64,000 bases of DNA from Synechocystis sp. PCC 7509 (GCF_000332075.2 NZ_ALVU02000001.1:1259193-1323192), one strand, 5' to 3'; positions 35,444 through 44,935 are shown, counted from the first letter of the stretch. Notes: a model not told the origin generated them from the letters alone. Numbers and translations are program-made.

Positions 35444-36594
35444 TTTTTGACCTCCTCATTGATGCAGATATAGTTGAGGGAGTCTTTATTATTAGTGGGT
35501 GCTGTAGTAGAAACCATTGCTGCGAGGAGTTGTTCTACAGCAACTTTAAAAGGCAAGCGATGAATGTCAGAGTTTGGAGCTAAAGCGAGTTCTGCCGATT
35601 GTTCTAACTCTTTTAAACTAATATCTTCTAGTCCTAAATCCTTTAGTTTTTGGGGTAAACCAATTTCTGTATAAAACTTTAGTAACTGTTGACGAGAGGT
35701 TGCGGCTAATTGATTTCCCTGTACCATTTCCTCTAAACGCAACTGTACCAAAATCCCAAAAGCCACTTTTTCGCCGTGAATGCTGCTATGTACGGGTAAA
35801 TGAGTTAAACCATTATGCACAGCATGGGCGGCTACAGTCCGACATTCTGCGCCTCCTAGCCCCCCAATTACCCCCGCGAGTAATACCGTTGCGTCTACAA
35901 CTTCCTTCCAAACAGCACTACCGGGAGATTGCAAAGCGGCGGCGGATTTTTGAAATAAGATATCTCGTAAAACTCTAGCTTGCTGCACGGCAGAAACAAT
36001 CAAAGTTTGCTCAGAGTTGCCACTACTAACGGAGGCTTCGTACCATTTGGCGATCGCATCGCCAATTCCTGCTACCAAAGTATAAGCGGGAGCAGTGGCA
36101 ATTAAATCGTAATCAAGCAAAAGTAAATTAGGACAATTTTCGAGGCTGACATCATACAAAAATGCCCCTTCCTCGGAATAAACATTAGATAATGCCGTCC
36201 ACGCCGCACAAGTTGCCGCACTGGTAGGAATTGTCACGACGGGCAAATGACACTGATAAGCCAATAACTTTGCCGCGTCTAGAGCCTTACCACCACCCAC
36301 ACCAATAATTAAATCTGCTTTATGTGTTTTTACAGCTTCGCGCATAGTAGCTAAACCCGCCTCACTACAATCAGCGCCGTAACTTACGGTACTTGCTTCG
36401 AGTTGCTGCGCTGCTAAAACGGGATGCAAGCGGGGTAATGTAGCTTTTAAAGTGCGATCGCCTCCCACAATCAGGGGACGGCTGCCAAAACGGGCGATCG
36501 CGTTTCCAGCTTGTTCTAGCAGTTGTTCGCCGCGTAATACTTTAGCTGGGGCGACACTAAGAGTAAAAATTGGAGAGGTTAAGACTTGGTTCAT
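35440..36594 (-). CDS. Iron-containing alcohol dehydrogenase/GldA-like protein
   Basis: A 384-residue member of the glycerol dehydrogenase-like group of family III dehydrogenases. The NAD motif is IIGVGGGKALDAAKLLAY near residue 95 and IPTSAATCAAWTALSNVYS follows. Metal-ligand positions are visible: Asp in LVAGIGDAIAKWYE near 178 and the His pair in AHAVHNGLTHLPVHSSIHGE near 264. The enzyme would interconvert a polyol or hydroxyacid and its oxo form, but the substrate is unknown. Only six bases separate it from ycf51 upstream, and it overlaps the aminotransferase by four bases. Confidence 0.85.
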   Translation of the reverse strand: MNQVLTSPIFTLSVAPAKVLRGEQLLEQAGNAIARFGSRPLIVGGDRTLKATLPRLHPVLAAQQLEASTVSYGADCSEAGLATMREAVKTHKADLIIGVGGGKALDAAKLLAYQCHLPVVTIPTSAATCAAWTALSNVYSEEGAFLYDVSLENCPNLLLLDYDLIATAPAYTLVAGIGDAIAKWYEASVSSGNSEQTLIVSAVQQARVLRDILFQKSAAALQSPGSAVWKEVVDATVLLAGVIGGLGGAECRTVAAHAVHNGLTHLPVHSSIHGEKVAFGILVQLRLEEMVQGNQLAATSRQQLLKFYTEIGLPQKLKDLGLEDISLKELEQSAELALAPNSDIHRLPFKVAVEQLLAAMVSTTAPTNNKDSLNYICINEEVKK

Positions 36595-36600
36595 CGACTT

Positions 36601-37122
36601 TTACGTGGCATCAGGTTTAGGTAATTGAGCAAATTTATCGGGGAAAATCTCAATCTGCATTTGGGTGTCTTCTTTATTGACAAGACTACGTTTGACTTGC
36701 CCGATATATAGGGGCTTTGACATTCCTTTTTGGGGGTGAATAATCGTTCTAGCCCGAATAATTAGTTTATCTTCCTCTTGCCCCAACCGACCATAGGAAT
36801 ACAAGTTTCCGGCGGCTTGACGCAAGGTTGCTTGTAGCTCAGTTTCAGTAATGGTAGGCGCTACAGAAATTACAGCTTGATTTGAGCCAGCATCGTAAAC
36901 TCTGGCAAACTTTACCGCGCCTGGTACTACTGTCCGCATAATCGGGACTAAACTTAAGGCAAATAATCCCCCTGTAAGTACGCCAAAAAATCCTGTAACG
37001 CCGACTAGCTGAAATCTAGCCGCCCACTTGAAACTAAAACCTAACACTGCTAAAAAAGCACAGAATAAAGTGAGAATACCTATCCATTGGGCAAAGGTGA
37101 GAAAAGTAGCAGTAGTTGGCAT
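36601..37122 (-). CDS. ycf51: Ycf51 family protein
   Basis: A 173-residue protein of the cyanobacterial and red-plastid Ycf51 (DUF2518) family. Two membrane helices are in the first 65 residues (AQWIGILTLFCAFLAVLGFS and LVGVTGFFGVLTGGLFALSL), followed by a soluble domain with SNQAVISVAPTITETELQAT and YSYGRLGQEEDKLIIRART. Function is not established. It starts nine bases downstream of sufU on the same strand, in a run of four tightly spaced genes. Confidence 0.9.
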   Translation of the reverse strand: MPTTATFLTFAQWIGILTLFCAFLAVLGFSFKWAARFQLVGVTGFFGVLTGGLFALSLVPIMRTVVPGAVKFARVYDAGSNQAVISVAPTITETELQATLRQAAGNLYSYGRLGQEEDKLIIRARTIIHPQKGMSKPLYIGQVKRSLVNKEDTQMQIEIFPDKFAQLPKPDAT

Positions 37123-37131
37123 TGACTTAAT

Positions 37132-37596
37132 TTACTCGTTTTCATTACTTATAGGTTCTGCTTGGTCGTTTTCCAAAGCAGCTTTGATTGTATGCCAAGA
37201 GAGATTAGCACATTTAATTCTGACTGGAAATTGAGCTACGCCTTGCATAACATTTAGTTTCCTTAATTCTTTGGGAAACTCCTCTTCACCTTTCATCATG
37301 CCTTGAAAGCGTTTCACCATTGTCAAAGCTTCGTCTATTTGTTTACCGCGCAAAGCATCTGCCATCAAGTCTGCGGAAGCCATGGCGATCGCGCAGCCTT
37401 CACCAACAAACTTTACATCCTCAATGCGATCGCCCGTATCGTTTAGCTGTACGGTTAGTTCAATCGTATCGCCACAAGAAGGGTTATGTCCCCGTTGCTG
37501 GCGGTGGATAGGGTTTGTTTGCCCTTTATGACGCGGTTTTTTGTAGTGTTCTAGTATTACCTGCTGATATAAATCGCGGACATTGCTTAAAGCCAT
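37132..37596 (-). CDS. sufU: SufU-type iron-sulfur assembly scaffold protein
   Basis: A 154-residue IscU/SufU fold protein that receives sulfur and helps iron-sulfur cluster formation. The three conserved cysteines are in HNPSCGDTIELTVQ near residue 40, VGEGCAIAMASADLMADAL near 67 and RIKCANLSWHTIKAAL near 131. The spacing between the second and third cysteine is longer than in IscU, as in SufU. The ATG at 37596 is chosen because the family opens LSNVRDLYQQVILEHYKKP. It heads a minus-strand run with ycf51 and the dehydrogenase. Confidence 0.9.
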   Translation of the reverse strand: MALSNVRDLYQQVILEHYKKPRHKGQTNPIHRQQRGHNPSCGDTIELTVQLNDTGDRIEDVKFVGEGCAIAMASADLMADALRGKQIDEALTMVKRFQGMMKGEEEFPKELRKLNVMQGVAQFPVRIKCANLSWHTIKAALENDQAEPISNENE

Positions 37597-37866
37597 AGCT
37601 TGAATAATCAATACATTATTCTTTTATCCTATCAGTCCGCTAATTTTCTGCTCTGTCAGCACGTCAATAAATCCCATACTTCAACTAAGCGCAAGTATAA
37701 TAAAGTACATTAGATACTGATTAACTACTGCTCAAGCTTGTTAGTTTCTTTAAAGTAGACGCTGAAAAAAGTAAGTAACGGTTGGCAGTTTGTAAGGGAG
37801 AATAATCTTGAAAATTTTGTTTAAAGTCAGTTATATAAACTGTTTAAGCTTTTTCCTTTAAAATGA

Positions 37867-38067
37867 CAATGTAGAGCATTTGGTGATATCGGCGATATTT
37901 CAGCACTAGATAAAAATAATAAATTGGTAATAATTGAACTCAAAAATGTCGAAGCTCGATACATTGTTCAACAACTTACCCGTTATTACCATAGGAAGCT
38001 ATGCGATCGCCATACCTTAATATTTTACCCTTCAAGACAATACTTTAATGGAGATGGATTTTATTAA
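37867..38067 (+). pseudogene. NucS/DUF91-like nuclease fragment
   Basis: An open frame with no start codon, bounded by TGA at 37864 and TAA at 38065, that reads FGDIGDISALDKNNKLVIIE and then LKNVEARYIVQQLTRYYHRK. This is the core of a PD-(D/E)xK nuclease as in the C-terminal domain of NucS/DUF91: Gly-Asp-Ile-x-x-Leu, a hydrophobic strand, Glu-Leu-Lys, and the helix QQLTRYY. The N-terminal half is missing and the end is cut by a hairpin. Probably a relic of an inserted or deleted gene. Confidence 0.6.
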
Positions 38068-38080
38068 ATCCATCTCCATT
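38047..38080 (+). terminator. 15-bp stem hairpin with T run
   Basis: AATGGAGATGGATTT (38047-38061) pairs perfectly with AAATCCATCTCCATT (38066-38080) around a TATT loop; TTTT spans the end of the right arm. It closes the nuclease fragment. The symmetric A/T ends would also serve minus-strand transcription from the gene at 38218. Confidence 0.75.
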
Positions 38081-38217
38081 TTGCTGTCTAATGGGCTTCT
38101 AGAGATTCCTTGTGCTATACCAACCGACCTATATTTAGGTGGCGGGTATTATAACTTAAGGACTAACCAAAAAATCAGTGCGGTATGTTAACAACTTAGT
38201 TTTTTAAGAGATGCCAA

Positions 38218-38628
38218 CTAAAAAGTTACAGCAATCGTAGCTTGACATTTTTCACCAGTAGCAGGGTTAGCTGCCATGGCTGTCACTATATTCTGTCCGG
38301 GGGGATTAGAAAAGCGACTATTAATGCTAAAAGAACCGCTAGGAGCTTGTGTTACTACATTGTTGCTTCTAAACACCGGAGTGCGATCGCGTCTAATGAC
38401 CACCGACCACCTTTGACCATTTCGATTTTGATCTACTTCAAATTCAGTTTCAATCAAGGGATTATTTCGGTTATCGTCATCAGGGCTAACTTTAAGCTTC
38501 CAGGTGCTTTTAGCCGTACAAACTCCGGTTTTAATAATATCGCCTCTTTTGGCAAAGGCAACCGGAGTTACACCTAAAGATGCCGCTCCAATTATTCCTG
38601 CTAAACCCAAACAAATTGCTTTACGCAC
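38218..38628 (-). CDS. Small secreted hypothetical protein
   Basis: A 136-residue protein with a signal peptide: basic start RKAI, hydrophobic LGLAGIIGAASLGVTPVA and cleavage after AFA. The mature part contains WKLKVSPDDDNRNNPLIETE and GQRWSVVIRRDRTPVF and ends with a cysteine pair-type segment GEKCQATIAVTF. A GTG start at 38628 is chosen because GGTGGAG lies eight bases upstream; an ATG 48 bases further upstream has no such site. No family recognised; probably periplasmic. Confidence 0.7.
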   Translation of the reverse strand: MRKAICLGLAGIIGAASLGVTPVAFAKRGDIIKTGVCTAKSTWKLKVSPDDDNRNNPLIETEFEVDQNRNGQRWSVVIRRDRTPVFRSNNVVTQAPSGSFSINSRFSNPPGQNIVTAMAANPATGEKCQATIAVTF

Positions 38629-38759
38629 GATAATATCTCCACCAAAAATATTTGTTACAATTGTTACAAGTTTCATTGTTTTATTCTACTACCTCCAGAA
38701 ATATACTGAGGGCTTTGGCAGTATTTCACACAACATTTAAAGTTACTGCATAGTTACAC

Positions 38760-38794
38760 AAAAAGCTGTCGGAATATGCCTCACACAGCTTTTT
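38760..38794 (-). terminator. Intrinsic terminator for dnaK-dnaJ
   Basis: AAAAAGCTGT (38760-38769) pairs with ACAGCTTTTT (38785-38794) around a 15-base loop. On the minus strand it lies about 155 bases after the dnaJ stop and ends in five Ts, as expected of a rho-independent terminator. Confidence 0.75.
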
Positions 38795-38948
38795 GAGCAA
38801 CTCATTTCTAATTAGAAATAACATTAGTCAAACAAAAGCGGCAGGTATACTTCAAAAAGTATAGAGCGATCGCGTTTATACTGTTACGCTACCTTAGAGC
38901 TTTTTTAGTTCGGCGGTCTTGAGGCTGAGTATGTATAAAAAATTATTG

Positions 38949-39893
38949 TTATTTTTGCAATAGCAAGTCAGCACGGGGATTAAAAGTTTCAATTTGTCGC
39001 AATTTTTCGTACAATTCCTTTTCTTGAGAACTAATAGTTTTAGGAATGACAATCTGAATTTTTACCAATTGGTCGCCGCGTCTACCTTGGTCATCAATGT
39101 AACCTTTATTTGCTAGGCGCAACCGTTGACCAGATTTCACCCCGGCGGGTAAATTCATTTGTACTAAACCGTCTAAAGTTGGCACTTCTACCGGATTACC
39201 TAAAACCGCTTCGCTAGGAGTAATGGGAAGTTTAACGGCAATATCGTTACCTTCAAGAAGAAAGTAATCGTGGGGAGAGACGGTAATTTTTAAAAATAGG
39301 TCGCCACCTCCTACCCCTTGTTCTTTCAAGCGGATAGTTTGCCCGGTAAACATCCCTGGAGGCATATCTACTTCAAGGCTGCGCCCATCTTCTAGCCTAA
39401 TTCTCTCCGCCCCACCTTCATAAGCTTTTTCTAAAGGGACAACTAGCTTGGCTTCAATATTGCGACGACTGGGACGCGGAGTAACGGTAGTGGCGTATTT
39501 TGTTGTCCCAGGACGAAAAGGATCATCGTCATTACTGGCTTTGTTGTTGCGTCCTAGCACTTGGTCGATAAAACTCTCAAAATCGGCAAACTCGTCTAAT
39601 TCTGTCTCACGAGTACCGCGCTTAAAAATGCTTTTTCCAGCTTTACCGCGAGACTTCTGTTGCCAAGACAAGCTAAAACGATCATATTGCGATCGCTTAT
39701 TTGGATCGCCTAGAATTTCGTAAGCTTCCCCAATATCCTTAAACTTTTCCTCAGCTTCTTTGTTTCCCGGATTCAAATCGGGGTGATATTGCCTAGCCAA
39801 TCGCCGGAAAACCTTTTTGATTTCCTCTGAGGCAACATCTTTCGGTACTCCTAAAATATCGTAGTAATCTTTGAAATTCTGCAAGTTCTGCAT
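38949..39893 (-). CDS. dnaJ: DnaJ-type co-chaperone without zinc finger
   Basis: A 314-residue type II J-protein. The J domain is at residues 9-72 with YYDILGVPKDVASEEIKKVF and the HPD motif in RQYHPDLNPGN. A Gly/charged linker follows, then the two C-terminal substrate-binding beta domains, with KLVVPLEKAYEGGAERIRL and GDLFLKITVSPHDYFLLEGN. The cysteine-rich zinc region of canonical DnaJ is missing, as in CbpA. It lies 39 bases downstream of dnaK on the same strand, so it is the likely partner of that DnaK. Confidence 0.93.
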   Translation of the reverse strand: MQNLQNFKDYYDILGVPKDVASEEIKKVFRRLARQYHPDLNPGNKEAEEKFKDIGEAYEILGDPNKRSQYDRFSLSWQQKSRGKAGKSIFKRGTRETELDEFADFESFIDQVLGRNNKASNDDDPFRPGTTKYATTVTPRPSRRNIEAKLVVPLEKAYEGGAERIRLEDGRSLEVDMPPGMFTGQTIRLKEQGVGGGDLFLKITVSPHDYFLLEGNDIAVKLPITPSEAVLGNPVEVPTLDGLVQMNLPAGVKSGQRLRLANKGYIDDQGRRGDQLVKIQIVIPKTISSQEKELYEKLRQIETFNPRADLLLQK

Positions 39894-39932
39894 ATTCTGT
39901 AAAAGCGGTTAGTTTAAAATTCTGTTATGCAG

Positions 39933-41939
39933 CTAGAGCCAATTGTCATCGTTATCATCCCAATTATCTTGATAACTAGGGCGTTGAGGTCGGCGACGGT
40001 TATAACCCTCATCATTACTATAATAAGGACGTTCGCGGCGCTGTGGCGGTTCGTAATCATCATCATCATCGGTAAATACGCGCCGAATCGAGTCAAATAT
40101 GTTGCCACCATCGTCATCATCGCTGTAATACTGACGGACTTCGCGGTTAAGTTCAGCTAAAGCCTCTTTCAAATCGGCGGCCGATTGATCTATACCGCGA
40201 TCGCTATCTTGGTTAAGATAGTCCCGTAATTGCCGAACTAAAACTTCAATCCTTTGGCGGCGATTGCGAGCAAATTGCATCCCAAAATCCAACGCTACTT
40301 GCTTAAGTTCTCTTTCTGCTTCCAAAGTTAAAGCTTCGGCGCGGGTGCGTTTTTCGACTCTTTCTTTACGTTTGCGATCGGAAGAAGCATATTTTTCTGC
40401 TTCCTGCACCATTTTATTTACTTCAGCTTCGCTAAGAGTAGACGCACCTTGAATTGTAATACTTTGCTCTCGTCCAGTATTGCGATCTAAAGCGGTTACG
40501 AGCAATATACCGTTAGCATCAACATCAAAGGCTACTTGGATTTGGGGAACTCCACGCGGTGCGGGGGGAATTCCGGTTAGCTTAAATTTGCCCAAGGATT
40601 TGTTATCCGTTGCCATTTCCCGTTCGCCTTGGATAACGTGGATTTCTACTAAAGTTTGATTGTTTTCTCCGGTAGAAAAGATATCCGATCGCCGTACAGG
40701 GATCGTTGTGTTGCGGGGAATCAGTTTTTTCATTACACCGCTAACAGTTTCTAAGCCCACCGATAGCGGCGTAACATCGAGCAATAGTATATCTTTGAGT
40801 TCTCCGGCTAAAATCCCGGCTTGAATAGCCGCGCCAACGGCGACAACCTCATCAGGATTGACATTTTGGTTGGGTTCTTTGCCGATTAAACTGCGGACTA
40901 ATTGCTGTACCATTGGCATCCGCGTACCGCCGCCAACTAAGACAATTTCATCAATATCGGCGGGTCTAAGATTAGCATCGTTTAACGCTCTTTTGACTGG
41001 TTTTCGCAGTCTGGCAATTAAGTCTTCGCACAACTCCTCAAACTGACTGCGATTGATGCGGGTTTCTAAATGTTTTGGTCCATCTTCCGTAGCGGTAATA
41101 AACGGGAGATTGATGTCTGTGATGTTGACGCTAGATAGTTCAATTTTTGCTTTTTCCGCCGCTTCCGAGAGTCTTTGTAAGGCTTGGCGATCGCGTCTTA
41201 AGTCTATTTCCTCTGCGTCTAAAAATATTTCTGCCAGCCAATCGACAATTTTTTGGTCGAAATCATTACCGCCTAGTTGCGTATCTCCACTGGTAGCTTT
41301 GACTTCAAAAACACCATCGCCCACATCCAAAATCGAGACATCAAAAGTACCTCCACCTAGATCGAAGACTAAAATCGTTTGACTTTCTTGGCGATCTAGT
41401 CCGTAAGCTAAAGAAGCCGCCGTTGGTTCATTGAGAATTCTTCGTACTTCTAATCCGGCAATTCTCCCCGCGTCTCTTGTCGCTTGCCTTTGGGAATCAT
41501 TAAAATAAGCCGGTACAGTAATTACGGCTTCTGTCACCTTATCCCCCAAGTAGCGGCTGGCATCATCTACCAATTTTTTTAGCACCATGGCGCTAATTTC
41601 TTCGGGGGCAAAATCTTTCTCTAAGCGGGGAGAGCGAATTTTGATATTGCCCATTTCATCGCGGCGAATAGTATAAGCAACCCGCTTAGAATCGGGGCTG
41701 AGTTCGGCATAATTGCGCCCAATATACCGTTTAACTGCGTAAAAGGTGTTTTGCGGATTAGAAATGGTTTGCCGCCGGGCTAACTGTCCTACCAAGCGTT
41801 CGCCATCTTTACTAAACCCTACCACCGAGGGAGTTGTCCGCATTCCTTCGGCATTGGCAATTACTACGGGTTTGCCGCCTTCCATGACAGCAACTACTGA
41901 GTTAGTTGTACCTAAGTCTATACCAACTACTTTACCCAT
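39933..41939 (-). CDS. dnaK: Hsp70 chaperone DnaK, DnaK3-like
   Basis: A 668-residue Hsp70. The ATPase domain shows [20 protein letters not shown] at the start, [20 protein letters not shown] near 141, [19 protein letters not shown] near 193 and [15 protein letters not shown] near 333. The substrate-binding domain follows ([20 protein letters not shown] near 383). The C-terminal 75 residues are unusual: several Asp-rich runs ([28 protein letters not shown]) with Arg/Pro/Tyr between them, and no EEVD-like end. Together with an adjacent DnaJ this suggests the thylakoid-associated DnaK3 class of cyanobacteria. No CIRCE element was seen upstream. Confidence 0.94.
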   Translation of the reverse strand: MGKVVGIDLGTTNSVVAVMEGGKPVVIANAEGMRTTPSVVGFSKDGERLVGQLARRQTISNPQNTFYAVKRYIGRNYAELSPDSKRVAYTIRRDEMGNIKIRSPRLEKDFAPEEISAMVLKKLVDDASRYLGDKVTEAVITVPAYFNDSQRQATRDAGRIAGLEVRRILNEPTAASLAYGLDRQESQTILVFDLGGGTFDVSILDVGDGVFEVKATSGDTQLGGNDFDQKIVDWLAEIFLDAEEIDLRRDRQALQRLSEAAEKAKIELSSVNITDINLPFITATEDGPKHLETRINRSQFEELCEDLIARLRKPVKRALNDANLRPADIDEIVLVGGGTRMPMVQQLVRSLIGKEPNQNVNPDEVVAVGAAIQAGILAGELKDILLLDVTPLSVGLETVSGVMKKLIPRNTTIPVRRSDIFSTGENNQTLVEIHVIQGEREMATDNKSLGKFKLTGIPPAPRGVPQIQVAFDVDANGILLVTALDRNTGREQSITIQGASTLSEAEVNKMVQEAEKYASSDRKRKERVEKRTRAEALTLEAERELKQVALDFGMQFARNRRQRIEVLVRQLRDYLNQDSDRGIDQSAADLKEALAELNREVRQYYSDDDDGGNIFDSIRRVFTDDDDDYEPPQRRERPYYSNDEGYNRRRPQRPSYQDNWDDNDDNWL

Positions 41940-42126
41940 GCCTAACCGTTCTCCTCGCGTATCTTGTTTAACACTCGTGTTTGAGCCAATCCTTGGGATT
42001 ATTGTATCTTGCTCCTCGCTATGTTTTAGATTACGCTGCCGTTAACAGGTGACTTCGCCCTTAAATTTTGCTATTTACTGCTATTACTGAAGGCGATCGC
42101 CGCTACTACAATTAAACCTAGCTCTG

Positions 42127-43635
42127 TTAGCGCATATCATAGCCAAATAAATTGGGGTCAACTTCTCCTAGGTTTAAATCTGCTAAACCGTACTCTTGCC
42201 AACGTCTTTCTACCATAGCTGCAACATCGGGATCGGACTCTAACGCCGCCCCCCAATCGTGGTCGGTTTCTGGTGGTATTTTGGTTGTGGCATCAATTCC
42301 CATCCGTCCACCTAAGCCAATTTTTTCGCTAGCAAAGTCTAGAGTATCAAAGGGGGTATTCGGAAGTATAAATACATCCCGCGTTGGGTCTACTTTAGAA
42401 CTTATCGCCCAAACAACTTGTCGCGGATCGCGGATATTAATATCTTTATCTACCACAATTACAAACTTAGTATAAGTAAATTGCGGCAAGGCACTCCAAA
42501 AAGCTAACGCCGCCCGTCTCGCTTGACCGGGGTAAGCTTTGTCTATAGAAATAATCGCCGCTTTGTAGCTAAGGGCTTCCATCGGTAAGAAAAAATCAAC
42601 AATTTCTGATACTTGCTGGCGGAGTATAGGCGTGTAAATGCGGTTGAGGGCGATCGCCATCATTGCCTCTTCTTTGGGCGGACGACCGCTAAAAGTAGTC
42701 AAATAAATGGGGTTTTGGCGATGAGTCATACAGTGAAAACGCACTAAGGGCGAATCTTCCACGCCGCCGTAGTATCCCATATGATCCCCAAAAGGGCCAT
42801 CGGGCATAACTTCCCCCGGTGTAATTGTCCCTTCTAAGACAAATTCTGAGTCGGCTGGCACTTCTAAGTCTACGGTTTTGCATTTTGCCAAATTGACCCC
42901 CGAACCGCCGTACAGCCCTGCAAATAGCCACTCGGAGAGGTCTACAGGAATGGGGGTAGCCGCCGCCATAATAATCATGGGATCGACTCCAAGAGCGATC
43001 GCAATTTCTAATTTTTTCCCTCTTTCGGCAGCTTTGCGTAAGTGTCTAGCACCACCTCGTACCGAAAGCCAATGAACGGTCATTGTATTGCGCGATTGCA
43101 GTTGCAGGCGATAAACTCCAACATTGGGCGTTCCGGTTTCGCAGTCTTTGGTAATTACTAAGCCCAAAGTAATAATTTTCCCCGCATCGCCGACGTAAGG
43201 ACGAATTAAGGGGAGTCTCGTCAAATCTACATCGTCGCCTTGAATTACTACTTGCTGACAGGCGGGGAAAAAGTCGCGTCCCGGCTTTGCCTTAAGTACG
43301 TCAAATAACAACTTCCCAAACTCTACCGCCTGTCCGATTTTTTTGGGGGGTTTAGGTTGCTGGAGCATTCCTAGCTTTTTGCCTAAGTCTTCTAACTCCT
43401 CTGGCTGCTGCATATTCATCGACCAGCAAATCCGCTCTACTGTCCCCATCAAGTTTATAGCTACCGGGAAAGCTGCACCTTTAACGTTTTCAAATAATAA
43501 CCCTGGCCCGCCTTGAGTCAGCATTCGGTTAGAAATCTCGGCAATTTCTAGCTCTGGATCAACTAAAGCACTAATTCGCTTTAACTGTCCGCGATCCTCT
43601 AGTTGTTTGATAAATCCCCGTAAATCTCTTGCCAT
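42127..43635 (-). CDS. UbiD-family decarboxylase
   Basis: A 502-residue prenyl-FMN-dependent (de)carboxylase family member. It begins MARDLRGFIKQLEDRGQLKR. Conserved blocks are GGPGLLFENVKGAAFPVAIN near residue 42, KDCETGTPNVGVYRLQLQSR near 162, a prenyl-FMN region WLSVRGGARHLRKAAERGK, and EVMPDGPFGDHMGYYGGVED with active-site acidic residues near 275. In cyanobacteria this orthologue is linked to decarboxylation of 4-hydroxybenzoate derivatives for plastoquinone. I infer that role from family; another aromatic acid is possible. Its 3' end faces the dnaK start region at 190 bases. Confidence 0.9.
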   Translation of the reverse strand: MARDLRGFIKQLEDRGQLKRISALVDPELEIAEISNRMLTQGGPGLLFENVKGAAFPVAINLMGTVERICWSMNMQQPEELEDLGKKLGMLQQPKPPKKIGQAVEFGKLLFDVLKAKPGRDFFPACQQVVIQGDDVDLTRLPLIRPYVGDAGKIITLGLVITKDCETGTPNVGVYRLQLQSRNTMTVHWLSVRGGARHLRKAAERGKKLEIAIALGVDPMIIMAAATPIPVDLSEWLFAGLYGGSGVNLAKCKTVDLEVPADSEFVLEGTITPGEVMPDGPFGDHMGYYGGVEDSPLVRFHCMTHRQNPIYLTTFSGRPPKEEAMMAIALNRIYTPILRQQVSEIVDFFLPMEALSYKAAIISIDKAYPGQARRAALAFWSALPQFTYTKFVIVVDKDINIRDPRQVVWAISSKVDPTRDVFILPNTPFDTLDFASEKIGLGGRMGIDATTKIPPETDHDWGAALESDPDVAAMVERRWQEYGLADLNLGEVDPNLFGYDMR

Positions 43636-43832
43636 TGTTTCTAGTGCGAAATTTTAAATAATGTTTAGCTGTATTTTTTATTATCAGTGCCTAATCGCAG
43701 GGATTGAAGGAGTTTTACGCCTGGTAAGACAAATAATCTTAAATAAAACTTTACCTTTTTAAATTATCGTAATAAATAACTTAGATTCGCAAGCAGCCGG
43801 AGAAACTTGGTATGCTAGTTTTTTCCTAAATT

Positions 43833-44510
43833 ATGTCTAGAGTATATGACTTGTTTGTAGCCGGAGGTCCGGTAATGTACCCTTTGCTAGGCTTATCAAT
43901 TGCTACTTTTGCTTGTGCTTTTGAGCGCGGCTGGTTTTGGTTTCAGTTAACTAGCCAAGAAGATCGAGTTGTAAATGATGTCCTAAAATCTGCTCCCAAA
44001 GATTTAGCCACCGCCGCTCAAATCGCTAAACAATTTCAAAGTTTGGCAATTGGTAGGTTTTTATTAGCACCGCTCAAACTCAATCTACCTAGCCCTGAGA
44101 CTTTTCATTTAGCAATGGAAGCCGCCGCCGATAAAGAATTTGTACAGATGCGGAAAGGCGATAAGTTGCTAGAAACGGTAATTGCGATCGCGCCATTATT
44201 AGGTTTATTAGGTACAGTAACGGGTTTAATTACTACCTTTGGCAGTTTAAAAATTGGCGGTGGTGGTAGCAGTGCGGACGCAACTAGAGCGGCGGCGGGT
44301 ATTGGTGAAGCGCTCATAGCTACAGCGACGGGAATGATTGTAGCTATTATTGCTTTATTTTTTTTCCGGATCTTTGTTAGTTTGCAATCGCAGCAAATGG
44401 ATTATTTTTCGAGAGTAGGTAGCGATTTAGAATTAATTTACCGTCAAGTGTGGTATGAACCCTCTCAAGCGGCTATACCACAAAGATTTATGGAACAAGA
44501 CAGTAATTAA
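43833..44510 (+). CDS. ExbB/TolQ-type proton channel protein
   Basis: A 225-residue MotA/TolQ/ExbB family inner-membrane protein with three membrane helices: VMYPLLGLSIATFACAF near residue 15, IAPLLGLLGTVTGLITTFGS near 113, and IATATGMIVAIIALFFF near 160. The second and third helices with Gly/Ala/Thr-rich faces form the proton path in ExbB. It pairs with the ExbD-like gene two bases downstream. Such pairs power outer-membrane transporters (with TonB) or envelope processes (with TolA). Confidence 0.92.
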   Translation: MSRVYDLFVAGGPVMYPLLGLSIATFACAFERGWFWFQLTSQEDRVVNDVLKSAPKDLATAAQIAKQFQSLAIGRFLLAPLKLNLPSPETFHLAMEAAADKEFVQMRKGDKLLETVIAIAPLLGLLGTVTGLITTFGSLKIGGGGSSADATRAAAGIGEALIATATGMIVAIIALFFFRIFVSLQSQQMDYFSRVGSDLELIYRQVWYEPSQAAIPQRFMEQDSN

Positions 44511-44512
44511 CA

Positions 44513-44935
44513 ATGCCCTTAAATTCTAGATTCCGCGCTTCTAAGTCTCAAATGCCAGAAATAAATCTAGTACCAATGATGGATGTGTTAATGACGGTTT
44601 TAACATTTTTCATCATCATTTCAATGACATTGACGGCGCAACAGCAATCGGTAAATATCAATTTACCTAGTACCAATACTGGCGCAAATACTGTCAAAAC
44701 TCCCGATCCTTTGGTTGTGGGATTAACTCAACAAGGGATACTGCAAGTCGCCAATAATCCGGTTACTGACGCACAATTAAGCCAACAGATGCAGGTTTAT
44801 TTGCAAACAAATCCTAACGGTGTGGTAGTTTTGCAAGCAGATAAAAAATTGCCCTACGAGCAGGTAGTACAAGTATTAGGCAAAATGCGGGATGTTGGGG
44901 GCGATCGCGTTTCTTTAGCGATCGATGCTAATTAA
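44513..44935 (+). CDS. ExbD/TolR-type protein
   Basis: A 140-residue partner of the ExbB-like protein. It has a short cytoplasmic N-terminus with PEINLVPMMDVLMTVLTFFI, where the membrane-embedded Asp of MMD is the proton-carrying residue, then a periplasmic domain with VVVLQADKKLPYEQVVQVLG and DRVSLAID typical of ExbD/TolR. It follows exbB after two bases, which implies one transcript. Its last four bases overlap the convergent TonB-like gene. Confidence 0.92.
   Translation: MPLNSRFRASKSQMPEINLVPMMDVLMTVLTFFIIISMTLTAQQQSVNINLPSTNTGANTVKTPDPLVVGLTQQGILQVANNPVTDAQLSQQMQVYLQTNPNGVVVLQADKKLPYEQVVQVLGKMRDVGGDRVSLAIDAN

Larger units (their letters stand above)
37612..38217. other. Intergenic region, about 600 bp, with nuclease fragment
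   Basis: No complete gene. The right half holds a 66-codon open fragment of a NucS/DUF91-like nuclease and a long hairpin. The left part (37612-37860) is AT-rich without recognisable content. Confidence 0.6.

Noticed and set aside
38047-38080. Hairpin as part of a mobile-element end
   Set aside because: No matching partner end or transposase fragment nearby; terminator form is sufficient.
39914-40160. Ile/Met-rich open frames on both strands at the end of dnaK
   Set aside because: They arise from GAT/CAT repeats encoding the Asp-rich tail read in other frames; low complexity and no start context.
41940-42126. CIRCE or other heat-shock operator upstream of dnaK
   Set aside because: The inverted repeat TTAGCACTC-N9-GAGTGCTAA was not found in the region.
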